Below, piece after piece: positions 6,136 through 13,125 of a stretch of DNA of 16,964 nt. The stretch is from positions 1 through 16,964 of the forward strand of contig JAUYJH010000101.1 of NCBI GenBank assembly GCA_030688705.1. The letters run 5' to 3'. Under the pieces are notes generated by a model. That model did no database searches. It saw only the letters and a list, made by a program, of their open reading frames with translations, and was not told the DNA's origin. The stretch comes from Deltaproteobacteria bacterium. GTDB taxonomy: Bacteria > UBA10199 > SPLOWO2-01-44-7. Made by a program: the position numbers and the translations under genes. Numbering within the stretch: the stretch's first letter is position 1; each line of letters begins with the position of its first letter.

Positions 6136-6735
6136 ATGACCGTTATCCATGAAAATACGCGTGTGAATCGTGTACTGGCGGTGTCGGCATCGCCTGTAAC
6201 CGGCTATCTTAAAGAGACGCTGACCCCAAAGAGCCTCTATAACGGTTCCCAATATATGTTCGGACATCTCTTTGAAACGCTCGACAAAACGCTGCCGGCC
6301 AATGAATGGTTCCAAAAGAAATTCGGGTGGGAAAAATCGGATACATTTGTAACGGAAGTCGCCATTTTGGGGGGTGTCTTGATCGCGGGGGCCGCACTGC
6401 TCCCTGCGGCGGTGTTGACCGGGCTCATGGTCATCGGCATCGGCTCCGCGGTTTATGATTACGGAAAGGGGTTCTACCATTATCAAAACGCCGTATTGAC
6501 GAACAATGCCGTAAAAACCAGAGAAGCTGTTGCGGCGGGACAAGAGGCGGCATTCGCCGCCGTTTTGGGAACCGCATTTTTGGCAATGACCAAAGTCCCC
6601 ATGAAAATGGCCGACGGAAAAATATTTCAGATAACACCCGAAGCGGCGGCAAGAATCCGTTCTTTTGCGCAAGGGGTCTGTCTTTTTGACGACCCGGTCC
6701 ATATTTTCAACATCTTCAGAAAAGTCCCCTCTTGA
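6136..6735 (+). CDS. Unrecognised 199-aa protein with hydrophobic segments, second gene of the dtxR-like operon
   Basis: I do not recognise a family. The first 70 residues are polar and mixed. Residues 74-106 are strongly hydrophobic and Gly/Ala-rich (AILGGVLIAGAALLPAAVL onward), enough for one long or two short membrane segments. A polar stretch with several Tyr follows (107-118), then an Ala-rich helix at about 131-153 and a polar tail with FDDPVHIFNIF. There is no signal peptide at the N-terminus and no catalytic motif I can name. Small Gly/Ala hydrophobic regions followed by an Ala-rich helix also occur just before toxin domains in polymorphic toxins, but no toxin domain is present. The ATG is 2 bases after the repressor stop, so it is almost certainly co-transcribed with it and probably under the same metal control. 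Confidence 0.72.
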   Translation: MTVIHENTRVNRVLAVSASPVTGYLKETLTPKSLYNGSQYMFGHLFETLDKTLPANEWFQKKFGWEKSDTFVTEVAILGGVLIAGAALLPAAVLTGLMVIGIGSAVYDYGKGFYHYQNAVLTNNAVKTREAVAAGQEAAFAAVLGTAFLAMTKVPMKMADGKIFQITPEAAARIRSFAQGVCLFDDPVHIFNIFRKVPS

Positions 6736-6766
6736 CCATACCAAAGGTATTCGCTAACCGAAGGCC

Positions 6767-7609
6767 ATGCGCATTGGCTCCTACGAAATTTTTGCCATCG
6801 AGACGGGTGAATTTGCCCTGGATGGCGGCGCCATGTTCGGAGTTGTTCCCAAAACGCTCTGGGGAAAAAAAATTCCGGTCGATGAAAAAAACCGTATCGA
6901 TATGCGTCTCCGCTGTCTTCTATTGCAAGGCGACGGGCGCAATATTTTGATCGATTGCGGCATGGGAGAAAAATGGGATGCCAAGATGCGCGATATTTAC
7001 CGTCTTGACACCTCCCGTTACTCGATTGAAAAATCGCTGGCTTCTCATGGGCTCAAAACAAGCGACATCACCGATGTGATCTTGACCCACCTCCATTTCG
7101 ACCATGCCGGCGGTTCTACATATAAAGATAACAACGGCAAACTTCTCCCCACTTTTCCAAAAGCCACCTACATTGTTCAAAAAGAAAACCTCGATTGGGC
7201 CAGAAACCCGACTGAAAAAGACCGCGCCAGTTATTTGAAAGACGATTGGGAGCCATTGGTCCAAGCCGGAGTTTTAAAAATTGTGGATGGGGAAAAAGAG
7301 ATTTTGCCGGGGATTCATACCAAACTTTTTTACGGCCACACGCGCGCCATTCAACTCCCTTTTTTGGATGACGGCAAAACAAAACTTTTTTTCTGCGGCG
7401 ATGTGATCCCGACTTCTGTTCACCTTGGACCCCCGTGGATCATGGCTTATGATAATTTTCCGCTGATCACGCTCGAAGAAAAAAAGAAGATTTTAAAACA
7501 GGCCGCGGCAGAAAAATGGATTCTGGTTTTTGAACATTGTCCTCTCATCAGCGCCGCACAGATAGAGGCCGCAGAGAAGGGGTATCAAGTCACACAAGGG
7601 CACCTATAA
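6767..7609 (+). CDS. Metallo-beta-lactamase-fold hydrolase (N-acyl homoserine lactonase-like)
   Basis: This 280-residue protein keeps the complete dinuclear metal site: THLHFDHAGG with His108, His110, Asp112 and His113, then His191 in YGHTRA, Asp212 in FFCGDVIP and His257 in FEHCPL. Overall layout (LLLQGDGRNILIDCGMG, then the HxHxDH block, then a late GDV strand) is that of the AiiA-like branch, whose members include quorum-quenching lactonases as well as other hydrolases. Lactonase activity is therefore possible, not shown. There is no signal peptide, so it is cytoplasmic. It begins 31 bases after the unknown membrane protein, a gap holding a 5-bp hairpin (6738-6750), and is probably the last gene of the dtxR-like unit. 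The substrate is unknown. Confidence 0.88.
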   Translation: MRIGSYEIFAIETGEFALDGGAMFGVVPKTLWGKKIPVDEKNRIDMRLRCLLLQGDGRNILIDCGMGEKWDAKMRDIYRLDTSRYSIEKSLASHGLKTSDITDVILTHLHFDHAGGSTYKDNNGKLLPTFPKATYIVQKENLDWARNPTEKDRASYLKDDWEPLVQAGVLKIVDGEKEILPGIHTKLFYGHTRAIQLPFLDDGKTKLFFCGDVIPTSVHLGPPWIMAYDNFPLITLEEKKKILKQAAAEKWILVFEHCPLISAAQIEAAEKGYQVTQGHL

Positions 7610-7629
7610 AAACTCAAATCAAACCCTCT

Positions 7630-7729
7630 TTTGTCATCCCCGCCTAAGGATAAGGATGAAAGGCTTTTATGGGAGAGATGGAAAATGCATGAAAATCGTG
7701 ATCCTTCGGCTACGCATCAGGATGACAAA
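7630..7729. repeat. 100-bp repeat element bounded by TTTGTCATCC inverted ends
   Basis: TTTGTCATCC at 7630-7639 is matched by GGATGACAAA at 7720-7729, giving perfect 10-bp inverted ends exactly 100 bp apart. The inner right part contains TCCTTCGGCTACGCATCAGGAT (7702-7723), a motif I remember as a common intergenic repeat in many bacteria; a close relative sits inside the serine hydrolase gene at 12832-12851. No coding capacity is evident. Confidence 0.65.
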
Positions 7730-7733
7730 CGTG

Positions 7734-7847
7734 AAATTTCGGTAGTGGCACAGTTTGTCATTCCTGCGAAAGCAGGAATCCCGTTTAATCCGCTGGATCC
7801 CCGCTTTCGCAGGGATGACAATCCAAACTGTACCACTACCGAAATTT
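7734..7847. mobile_element. 114-bp MITE-like palindromic element
   Basis: The ends are inverted copies starting AAATTTCGGTAGTGG. The arms continue as C/T then ACAGTTTG, and, after a 4-base indel, TGTCAT-CCTGCGAAAGC. The centre around 7775-7800 pairs GGAATCC-type with GGATCCC sequence, so nearly the whole element can fold into one hairpin. No target-site duplication is obvious, and no transposase is encoded. Size and symmetry suggest a non-autonomous mobile element. The remaining 7848-7900 is AT-rich leader for the next gene, with AGGA about 8 bases before its ATG. Confidence 0.7.
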
Positions 7848-7900
7848 TTCTCTTGTTTTTGTCTTGTTATTTTACCACCTCCTCCTTATAGGAAACGCCC

Positions 7901-8494
7901 ATGTTCAAACCGCTCCGCAAACTCTATGACTGGGTTTTAAGCTGGGCCCACCATCCGGCGGGAACGTGGGCCCTGTTTATGCTCGCGGTTGCCGAATCGA
8001 GCTTTTTTCCCGTTCCTCCCGATGTATTGCAAATCGCGTTGGGGCTTGAAAAACCGAAACGCTCTTTTTGGTATGCCACAGTCAGTTCTGCGGGGTCTGT
8101 TTTGGGCGGAGTTTTCGGCTATTTTATCGGCCTTTTCTTATATGAATCGGTCGGCAAAGACATTATCGATTTTTATCATCTGCAGGCTACTTTTGAAAAA
8201 GTCGGCGGCTACTATCAGGCACAGGCTTTCTGGTGGATTTTTGTCGCCGCCTTCACGCCGATCCCCTTCAAGGTATTCACCATCGCGGCGGGCGTTTATC
8301 ACGCTTATGTCCCTTTATCGATTTTGATCGTTGCCTCGGCCGTGGGCCGTCCGGCCCGCTTTTTTCTGGTGGCGGCCCTGATCTATTTTTTCGGGCCCCG
8401 GATTAAAACCTTTATTGACCGCTATTTCAACTGGCTCACCGTTGCTTTCACAGTGCTTTTGGTCGGCGGTTTTCTTTTGATGAAATATCTTTAA
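7901..8494 (+). CDS. DedA/YqaA-family inner-membrane protein (VTT domain)
   Basis: This is a 197-residue polytopic membrane protein. Hydrophobic segments lie at about 22-45, 58-80, 108-130, 138-163 and 178-194. Family marks are AESSFFPVPPDVLQI (31-45), the membrane re-entrant-like FTPIPFKVFTIAAG (118-131) and VGRPARFF (148-155). DedA/VTT proteins are linked to lipid translocation (undecaprenyl phosphate or phospholipid flipping) and membrane homeostasis; the YqaA branch is poorly characterised, so the exact substrate is open. TAGGAAA lies upstream of the ATG. Its 3' end overlaps the convergent mutY 3' end by 47 bases. Confidence 0.87.
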   Translation: MFKPLRKLYDWVLSWAHHPAGTWALFMLAVAESSFFPVPPDVLQIALGLEKPKRSFWYATVSSAGSVLGGVFGYFIGLFLYESVGKDIIDFYHLQATFEKVGGYYQAQAFWWIFVAAFTPIPFKVFTIAAGVYHAYVPLSILIVASAVGRPARFFLVAALIYFFGPRIKTFIDRYFNWLTVAFTVLLVGGFLLMKYL

Positions 8495-9479
8495 TGATTT
8501 TATGATTCATGGAAGATGTTGGATAATTACGAAGCTCACGGAGTGAAATCCAGCAGTAATCCACATAGCATCCGTTCGGTTTCGGCTTGCCGCTGACATA
8601 TTTATATAAATGAGGGGTGAGTTGGATGCGGCGGTTCATGATGGCATGGTGCACGATGGGCAAAGATTTTTCCCGTTTTGCTTTAATTTGTAGTGCCTCC
8701 GGCAACATTTGCGGAAACTCCCACATCGATTGGAGATGTTTTTTTTCACCGCGTCTCGCCAACAAATAAGCGCCGTTTTTTTGGATGAGCGACGCCATGA
8801 TCAACACTTTTTGAGACGGCGTTTTTTCTTTGGGCGTGGGATAGAGAGCGACATTGCCTGCCAGACGCGCCTTGCACTCTTTTTGCCACGGGCAAACGCC
8901 GCACTTCGGATCTTTCGGCGTGCAAACGAGCGCTCCCAACTCCATTAGAGCCTGATTGAAATCGCCGGGTCGGTTTGCGGGGACCAACTCGCCCGCCAGC
9001 CTCCATAATTTTTCTTTGAGCGGTTTCGATTTCGGATCACCCTGCAAAGCAAACAGGCGGGTCAAAACACGGATCACGTTTCCATCGACCACCGGCACTT
9101 TTTCGCCCAGCGCAATGCTCGCAATCGCCCCCGCCGAATAGGCTCCAATCCCCGGAAGCTCAAGCCACTCGACCATTGCAGAGGGGAACGTCCCCTTTTT
9201 TGCTACGATTTTTGCCGCCTTGTGGAGATTTCGGGCCCGCGCATAGTAACCAAGCCCCGACCAGTTTTTTAGCACTTCTGCCTCAGGAGCCTTCGCCAAA
9301 TCGGCAACCGTCGGGAACTCTCGCATAAACCGCGCAAAATACGGGAGCACCGTTTCAACCTGCGTCTGCTGCAGCATCATCTCTGAAATCCATGTCTTGT
9401 AGGGATCGGGTTTTTGGAGCCGCCACGGAAGAGCGCGGCGATTTTTGTCGTACCAACGTAACAACAAATTCGAAATCAT
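8448..9479 (-). CDS. mutY: Adenine DNA glycosylase MutY
   Basis: MutY removes adenine mispaired with 8-oxoguanine, preventing G:C to T:A mutations. The 343-residue protein has LPWR, SEMMLQQTQV with catalytic Glu33, helix-hairpin-helix LPGIGAYSAGAI (108-119), VVDGNVIRVLTR with catalytic Asp132, and the 4Fe-4S cysteines Cys186-x6-Cys193-x2-Cys196-x5-Cys202. A NUDIX-like 8-oxoG recognition domain fills the C-terminus from about 224. The open frame reaches further upstream to 9506, but MISNLLLRWYDKNRR aligns with family N-termini, so I start at 9479. That ATG lies within the 7-bp repeat array, and the first five or so codons are themselves repeat sequence. There is no clear ribosome site. The last 15 codons overlap the DedA-like gene. 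Confidence 0.95.
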   Translation of the reverse strand: MISNLLLRWYDKNRRALPWRLQKPDPYKTWISEMMLQQTQVETVLPYFARFMREFPTVADLAKAPEAEVLKNWSGLGYYARARNLHKAAKIVAKKGTFPSAMVEWLELPGIGAYSAGAIASIALGEKVPVVDGNVIRVLTRLFALQGDPKSKPLKEKLWRLAGELVPANRPGDFNQALMELGALVCTPKDPKCGVCPWQKECKARLAGNVALYPTPKEKTPSQKVLIMASLIQKNGAYLLARRGEKKHLQSMWEFPQMLPEALQIKAKREKSLPIVHHAIMNRRIQLTPHLYKYVSGKPKPNGCYVDYCWISLRELRNYPTSSMNHKIIKDISSKENRRPKAL

Positions 9480-9529
9480 AAATCCCAAATACCAAACAAA
9501 TTCCAAATTACAAATGCCAAATTATAAAC
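9463..9529 (-). repeat. Heptanucleotide-period repeat, locus 2, spanning the mutY start
   Basis: On the minus strand, units of the form ATTTGNN run in 7-base phase: ATTTGGC, ATTTGTA, ATTTGGA, ATTTGTT, then a 4-base interruption, then ATTTGGG, ATTTATG, ATTTCGA, ATTTGTT. The sixth unit, ATTTATG, contains the mutY start codon and the last two encode residues 2-6. The array occupies most of the spacer between mutY and the divergent CPBP gene; 9530-9570 after it holds only the leader of that gene. Confidence 0.8.
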
Positions 9530-9570
9530 TTTATGATATCTGCCGTTTGGAACATTGTAGTTTAGGATTT

Positions 9571-10329
9571 ATGGATAAACGCCCCCCCAAATACATCCCT
9601 TTTTTAGCCTTTACGGTGCTGGTATTGCTGCAATGGCCGGCGAGTTATGTCATCCAGTTTTACAGCTTAAACGGCGGCGTCCTTTTGAATGAAATTATTT
9701 TTGTGCTGGGCATCCCTCTGCTGATCACGGCGTGTTGGCATCTCCCCCAAGCGGAATATTTTCCATTTAAAAAGCCGGTGACAAAAGAAATATTTTGGCT
9801 GGTTATCATGACCTTGGCGCTGGTCAACATCATCGACTATCTGACTTTTTTAAGCGAAAAAATCTGGCCCCTGCCGGAGGCCATCCGCCAATTGCTTGAA
9901 AAAATTATGGCGGTCTCTTCTTTTGAAGAAGGGGTTTTGCGCCTTCTTTTGATCTGCCTCCTCCCCGCTTTTTGCGAAGAGATGTTTTTTAGGGGCTATT
10001 TTCAAAAGAGTCTTTCAAAATTTTGGGGTTCCAAAACGGCATGGATCGTTACGGGCCTTGCCTTTGCCCTGATCCACGGCATCCCGTGGTATTGGCATCT
10101 CTATCTGATTTTAGGGCTTTATCTAAGCTGGCTGATGTGGATCAAAAACAATTTATGGTTTCCAATGCTGGCCCACCTCATCAATAATAGCTGGACTTTT
10201 TTGAATCATCTGGCCGGCCACAAAACTCCGGCCAAAGATATTTGGCTGCCGCAAGACAGTCTTGTACTTGCGGTTTGTCTTGTTGTTTTCGCACTAGCGG
10301 CGTCTCGATTTGCGCAAAAGAGTTCCTAG
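9571..10329 (+). CDS. CPBP-family intramembrane metalloprotease (CAAX protease / ABI domain)
   Basis: This 252-residue polytopic membrane protein has the CPBP motifs in order: CEEMFFRGYF with Glu136, Glu137 and Arg141; FALIHG with His169; and AHLINNSW with His202 and Asn206. These make up the metal-binding and catalytic site of the family, which includes the eukaryotic Rce1 prenyl protease; bacterial members process varied membrane or peptide substrates and often give self-immunity to bacteriocins. No substrate gene is adjacent. I start at 9571 because TAGGA precedes that ATG and the longer frame back to 9445 would be repeat sequence. The 3' end overlaps the convergent SprT-like gene by 36 bases. 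Confidence 0.88.
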   Translation: MDKRPPKYIPFLAFTVLVLLQWPASYVIQFYSLNGGVLLNEIIFVLGIPLLITACWHLPQAEYFPFKKPVTKEIFWLVIMTLALVNIIDYLTFLSEKIWPLPEAIRQLLEKIMAVSSFEEGVLRLLLICLLPAFCEEMFFRGYFQKSLSKFWGSKTAWIVTGLAFALIHGIPWYWHLYLILGLYLSWLMWIKNNLWFPMLAHLINNSWTFLNHLAGHKTPAKDIWLPQDSLVLAVCLVVFALAASRFAQKSS

Positions 10330-10986
10330 ATTTTCTTCTTCCCATTTTTGCGCTTTTTTTAAATGAGGATATTGCGCCTCCATTTTTTTAAAGGCGGGGG
10401 GATGAATCTGTTTGCGGCCGTTTATTTTTTGCACCGGAATCACCGCATGGCACATTTCATGAAAAACAGTCGACTCCACCACATAATGCGGGACTTTCTT
10501 CTGATCGAGTGATGGATGCACGGTGATCAGGTCGCGCGACGTGGAGTAGCTCCCCATTTGCAGCTGTTCATAACCCTGCCTTCCGCCGCTTTTGCCCCAC
10601 GTAATTTTGGATTTGAGTTTTTTTCTGAAAAATCGGCGGTTGAGGCGGCTGAAAATCGACTCCAAATTATAAATTTTTCCTTTTACGACAATCGGCGGCA
10701 GGGGATGGCGCACCCAGTGCCAATGGTCTTCAATAAATTGATCGATCACCTTGGAACTTTTTTTATTGTGATTCAAAATATATTGCGCCGCCTGCTGTTG
10801 CACGGCCGGAGAAGCCTTTGCAAACATCCAATGCAGGCGGACATGCCATATTTTTTTTCGATACGAGGCATTCAAAAAAACATGGGTATTGTCGGTCACC
10901 GTCAACCGAACCGGCCCTTTGAGGATTTTTTTAAGAATGACATGCAATCGCAATGACATAGTTTGATTTAATACGGTTGCGCGCAT
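10294..10986 (-). CDS. SprT-like zinc metallopeptidase
   Basis: The 230-residue protein carries the gluzincin motif FHEMCHAVIP with His176, Glu177 and His180, followed by IHPPAFKKMEAQYP in which His195 probably supplies the third zinc ligand. This is the SprT/Spartan core. The N-terminal 110 residues are basic and include HWHWVRHPLPP. It has no signal peptide or membrane helix, so it is likely cytoplasmic. Spartan repairs DNA-protein crosslinks in eukaryotes; bacterial SprT-like proteins are mostly uncharacterised. The start could be 10986 or the second ATG at 10959; no clear ribosome site decides it. An inverted repeat CATATC/GATATG (10984-11003) overlaps the first. Confidence 0.85.
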   Translation of the reverse strand: MRATVLNQTMSLRLHVILKKILKGPVRLTVTDNTHVFLNASYRKKIWHVRLHWMFAKASPAVQQQAAQYILNHNKKSSKVIDQFIEDHWHWVRHPLPPIVVKGKIYNLESIFSRLNRRFFRKKLKSKITWGKSGGRQGYEQLQMGSYSTSRDLITVHPSLDQKKVPHYVVESTVFHEMCHAVIPVQKINGRKQIHPPAFKKMEAQYPHLKKAQKWEEENLGTLLRKSRRR

Positions 10987-11020
10987 ATCGTCAAATTGAT
11001 ATGAAAATTTGTGTGAATGA

Positions 11021-11097
11021 GCATCCGGCTTTGCCGGTGCGAATGAAAGGGGGACGGGGGGAATGAGCGAACGTTAGTGAGCGAGTCGTTCCCCCCG
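11021..11097. other. Two hairpins in the sprT-like / ldcA divergent spacer
   Basis: CCGGC-TTT-GCCGG sits in a longer GCA/TGC-closed stem (11021-11040), and CGGGGGGAA pairs with TTCCCCCCG (11055-11097) around a 25-base loop. The second stem ends only 5 bases before the ldcA ATG and leaves no room for a ribosome site. The loop sequence GAGCGAACGTTAGTGAGCG resembles the repeat at 16211-16231. I see no terminator T-tract. Confidence 0.6.
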
Positions 11098-11102
11098 ATA
11101 TT

Positions 11103-12002
11103 ATGCCTAAGCTGTTGAAAGCAGGAGATGTCATTGGCATTGCCGCGCCGTCGAGTCCTTTTGACCGCAACCAATTTAAACACGGTGTCGCTGAGCTTCA
11201 CAAGATGGGTTTTGAAGTCTGGCATCGCGACGACATTTTTCAACAAGAGCGCTATCTGGCCGGCTCTGATGAACGGAGGGCCGAAGAGCTGACCGAACTG
11301 TTCACCAAAAAAGATGTTAGGGCCGTTATGTTCGCCCGCGGCGGCTATGGTTCGCAACGGATTATTAAAAATCTCAAAATCGAGATTATCAAAAAGCACA
11401 AAAAACCGGTGATTGGCTTTAGCGATATTACGGCACTCCTTACTTTTTTAATGCAAGAGGCCCAAATGCCGGTTTTTTACGGGCCGGTCATCACACAGTT
11501 GGGAAAAAATCCGTCGGCGCGCACCATGGAGAGCCTCAAAAATTGCCTGATGCAAGGAAACCCTGCCCCATCGATTGATTTAACACATTGCCATATTTTG
11601 AAAGAAGGTTCGGCAGAGGCGGCGCTTACCGGGGGTTGTTTGTCGCTGATCGCCAGTGGTATCGGCACCCCTTATGAATTGCAGACAAAAGATTCGATTT
11701 TATTTTTTGAAGATACCGGCGAAAAAGTTTACGCATTGGACCGAATGCTGACCCATCTGAAAAATGCGGAGAAACTTTCCGGTGTCCAAGGAATTATTGT
11801 CGGTTCCCTGGAACCGAAGGAAGAAGAGGTCCATTCGATAGACGGCATGCTCGAAGATATTTTGAAAGATTTTGCAGGGCCCGTTGTCACCCATTTTCCG
11901 GCGGGCCATCTGGATGATTTTATAACATTGCCGCTTGGTGTCACTGTCCGGCTCGATACGCAAAATAAAAAACTCGATTTTTCAGCATCGCATTTCAAAT
12001 GA
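11103..12002 (+). CDS. ldcA: Muramoyl-tetrapeptide L,D-carboxypeptidase (peptidase S66)
   Basis: This 299-residue cytoplasmic serine peptidase removes the terminal D-Ala from murein tetrapeptides during peptidoglycan recycling. The S66 catalytic triad is visible: Ser107 in VIGFSDITAL, Glu203 in LFFEDTGEKVY and His269 in FPAGHLDDF. Other family blocks are LKAGDVIGIAAPSSP at the N-terminus, MFARGGYGSQRII (76-88) and FYGPVITQL. The start is fixed by the N-terminal block although no Shine-Dalgarno sequence is present and a stable hairpin lies just upstream. The stop overlaps the start of the serine hydrolase gene by 4 bases (ATGA), so both are one transcript. S66 also contains microcin-immunity MccF proteins, but the pairing favours LdcA. 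Confidence 0.93.
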   Translation: MPKLLKAGDVIGIAAPSSPFDRNQFKHGVAELHKMGFEVWHRDDIFQQERYLAGSDERRAEELTELFTKKDVRAVMFARGGYGSQRIIKNLKIEIIKKHKKPVIGFSDITALLTFLMQEAQMPVFYGPVITQLGKNPSARTMESLKNCLMQGNPAPSIDLTHCHILKEGSAEAALTGGCLSLIASGIGTPYELQTKDSILFFEDTGEKVYALDRMLTHLKNAEKLSGVQGIIVGSLEPKEEEVHSIDGMLEDILKDFAGPVVTHFPAGHLDDFITLPLGVTVRLDTQNKKLDFSASHFK

Positions 12003-13093
12003 CCGAAGCCATCGACCAAATGATGGAGCAGGCAGTGGAACGGGGGGTCTTTCCCGCCGCCACTCTGCTGGTTGCCAACAAAGAAACTATTTTACACCAC
12101 AAAAGCTACGGCAAGGCCCGCACCGACACCTGTTTTGATATTGCCAGTCTCACCAAACCGATCGCCACCGCAACTTTGGCGATGGAGTTTGTTCAAGAGG
12201 GACTTTTAAAACTGGAAGATACCACTTATCAGTGGCTCGGCGGCGCCAGAGATCCGTTTCATCGCAAAATGACGGTGGCCCATCTTTTGTCACACACTTC
12301 GGGAATGCCGGCATGGAAACCGTTTTACAGGGAATTGCCCATCGACCAAATTGGAACACCGGCGGGGAAACAGCACATTGTTTTATCTTGCCTGCAGGAA
12401 CCGATTTTCAGCGAACCCGGTTTTCAATGTGTCTATAGTGATTTGGGATACATTCTTTTAGGTGAAATTTTGGAGCAGGCGGGATCCGCATCTCTCGATG
12501 TCTTGTTCCAGAATAGAATCGCCGCCCCGCTGGGTTTGAAGGATACCTTTTTCGTGAGAACTGTCGGGTCTTCAGTCTTTGGTCTTCAGTCTTCGGTCCA
12601 CAAAAGGCGTTTCGCCCCAACCGAAGACTGCCCATGGCGCGGCCATGTTTTGCATGGCGAAGTGCATGATCAAAATTGCTATGCCATGGGTGGCGTGGCC
12701 GGACATGCCGGATTATTTTCGACGGCGGGTGATATTCATAAATTTGTGGCAGAATTATTAAAATGTTATCGCGGTGAATCTGATTGGCTTTCGTCCGATA
12801 TCGTCAAACAATTTACTGATGAGCAACGGGGTCCTTCGCTTCGCTCAGGATCAAACACTTACGTGTTTGGTTGGGACACCCCCACCTTCGGTTCCTCCAC
12901 CTCCGGCCACTATTTTTCTCCCCATTCGATTGGCCACTTGGGCTACACCGGCTGTTCGATGTGGATTGATTTAGACAAAGATTTTTGGGTGATTCTTTTG
13001 ACAAACCGCATCCACCCCGAAACCACCAACGAAAAAATCAAGGCCTTTAGGCCGCAGATTCACGATTTGTGTTGGAAGGAATTTTTCGTCTAG
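11999..13093 (+). CDS. Serine hydrolase of the beta-lactamase / class C penicillin-binding-like family
   Basis: This 364-residue protein has the beta-lactamase-fold motifs SLTK with nucleophile Ser50 and Lys53, Y146-S-D as the second motif, and HLGYTG (313-318) as the third. HTSGMPAW (99-106) and the block CPWRGHVLHGEVHDQN (211-226) followed by GGVAGHAGLFSTAGD are typical of the branch found beside peptidoglycan-recycling genes. No signal peptide is seen, so it may act in the cytoplasm on muropeptides, in line with its 4-base overlap with ldcA. Substrate is inferred only. Two oddities: a loop at residues 190-202 is encoded by a 7-bp repeat, and residues 277-291 by a second repeat fragment; both stay in frame and miss the catalytic motifs. 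Confidence 0.9.
   Translation: MTEAIDQMMEQAVERGVFPAATLLVANKETILHHKSYGKARTDTCFDIASLTKPIATATLAMEFVQEGLLKLEDTTYQWLGGARDPFHRKMTVAHLLSHTSGMPAWKPFYRELPIDQIGTPAGKQHIVLSCLQEPIFSEPGFQCVYSDLGYILLGEILEQAGSASLDVLFQNRIAAPLGLKDTFFVRTVGSSVFGLQSSVHKRRFAPTEDCPWRGHVLHGEVHDQNCYAMGGVAGHAGLFSTAGDIHKFVAELLKCYRGESDWLSSDIVKQFTDEQRGPSLRSGSNTYVFGWDTPTFGSSTSGHYFSPHSIGHLGYTGCSMWIDLDKDFWVILLTNRIHPETTNEKIKAFRPQIHDLCWKEFFV
12568..12602 (+). repeat. Heptanucleotide-period repeat, locus 3, inside the serine hydrolase gene
   Basis: Four units GTCTTCA, GTCTTTG, GTCTTCA, GTCTTCG follow in strict 7-base phase, then GTCCACA. They encode residues 190-202 (GSSVFGLQSSVHK), between PLGLKDTFF and RFAPTEDCPWRG, a surface-loop position in the family. 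The GT-initial units resemble those at 4665-4706. Confidence 0.8.
12831..12869 (+). repeat. Palindromic repeat fragment inside the serine hydrolase gene
   Basis: TCCTTCGCTTCGCTCAGGAT (12832-12851) closely resembles the intergenic repeat at 7702-7723 and is followed by CAAACAC-TTAC-GTGTTTG, a 7-bp hairpin (12852-12869). Together they encode about residues 277-291 without breaking the frame. Confidence 0.65.
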
Positions 13094-13125
13094 ACTGTGG
13101 GTCATTTACGTAGTATATTGCTCAC

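Noticed and set aside
7631..7891. Open frame of 86 codons between the MBL hydrolase and the DedA-like gene
   Set aside because: It runs through two palindromic repeat elements and encodes low-information sequence of the kind such repeats give.
9463..9529. CRISPR array
   Set aside because: The unit is 7 bases with degenerate sequence and no spacers; no cas genes are present.
9445..9570. Upstream extension of the CPBP protease to an ATG at 9445
   Set aside because: The extra 42 codons are heptamer repeat and antisense mutY sequence; the ATG at 9571 has a TAGGA ribosome site.
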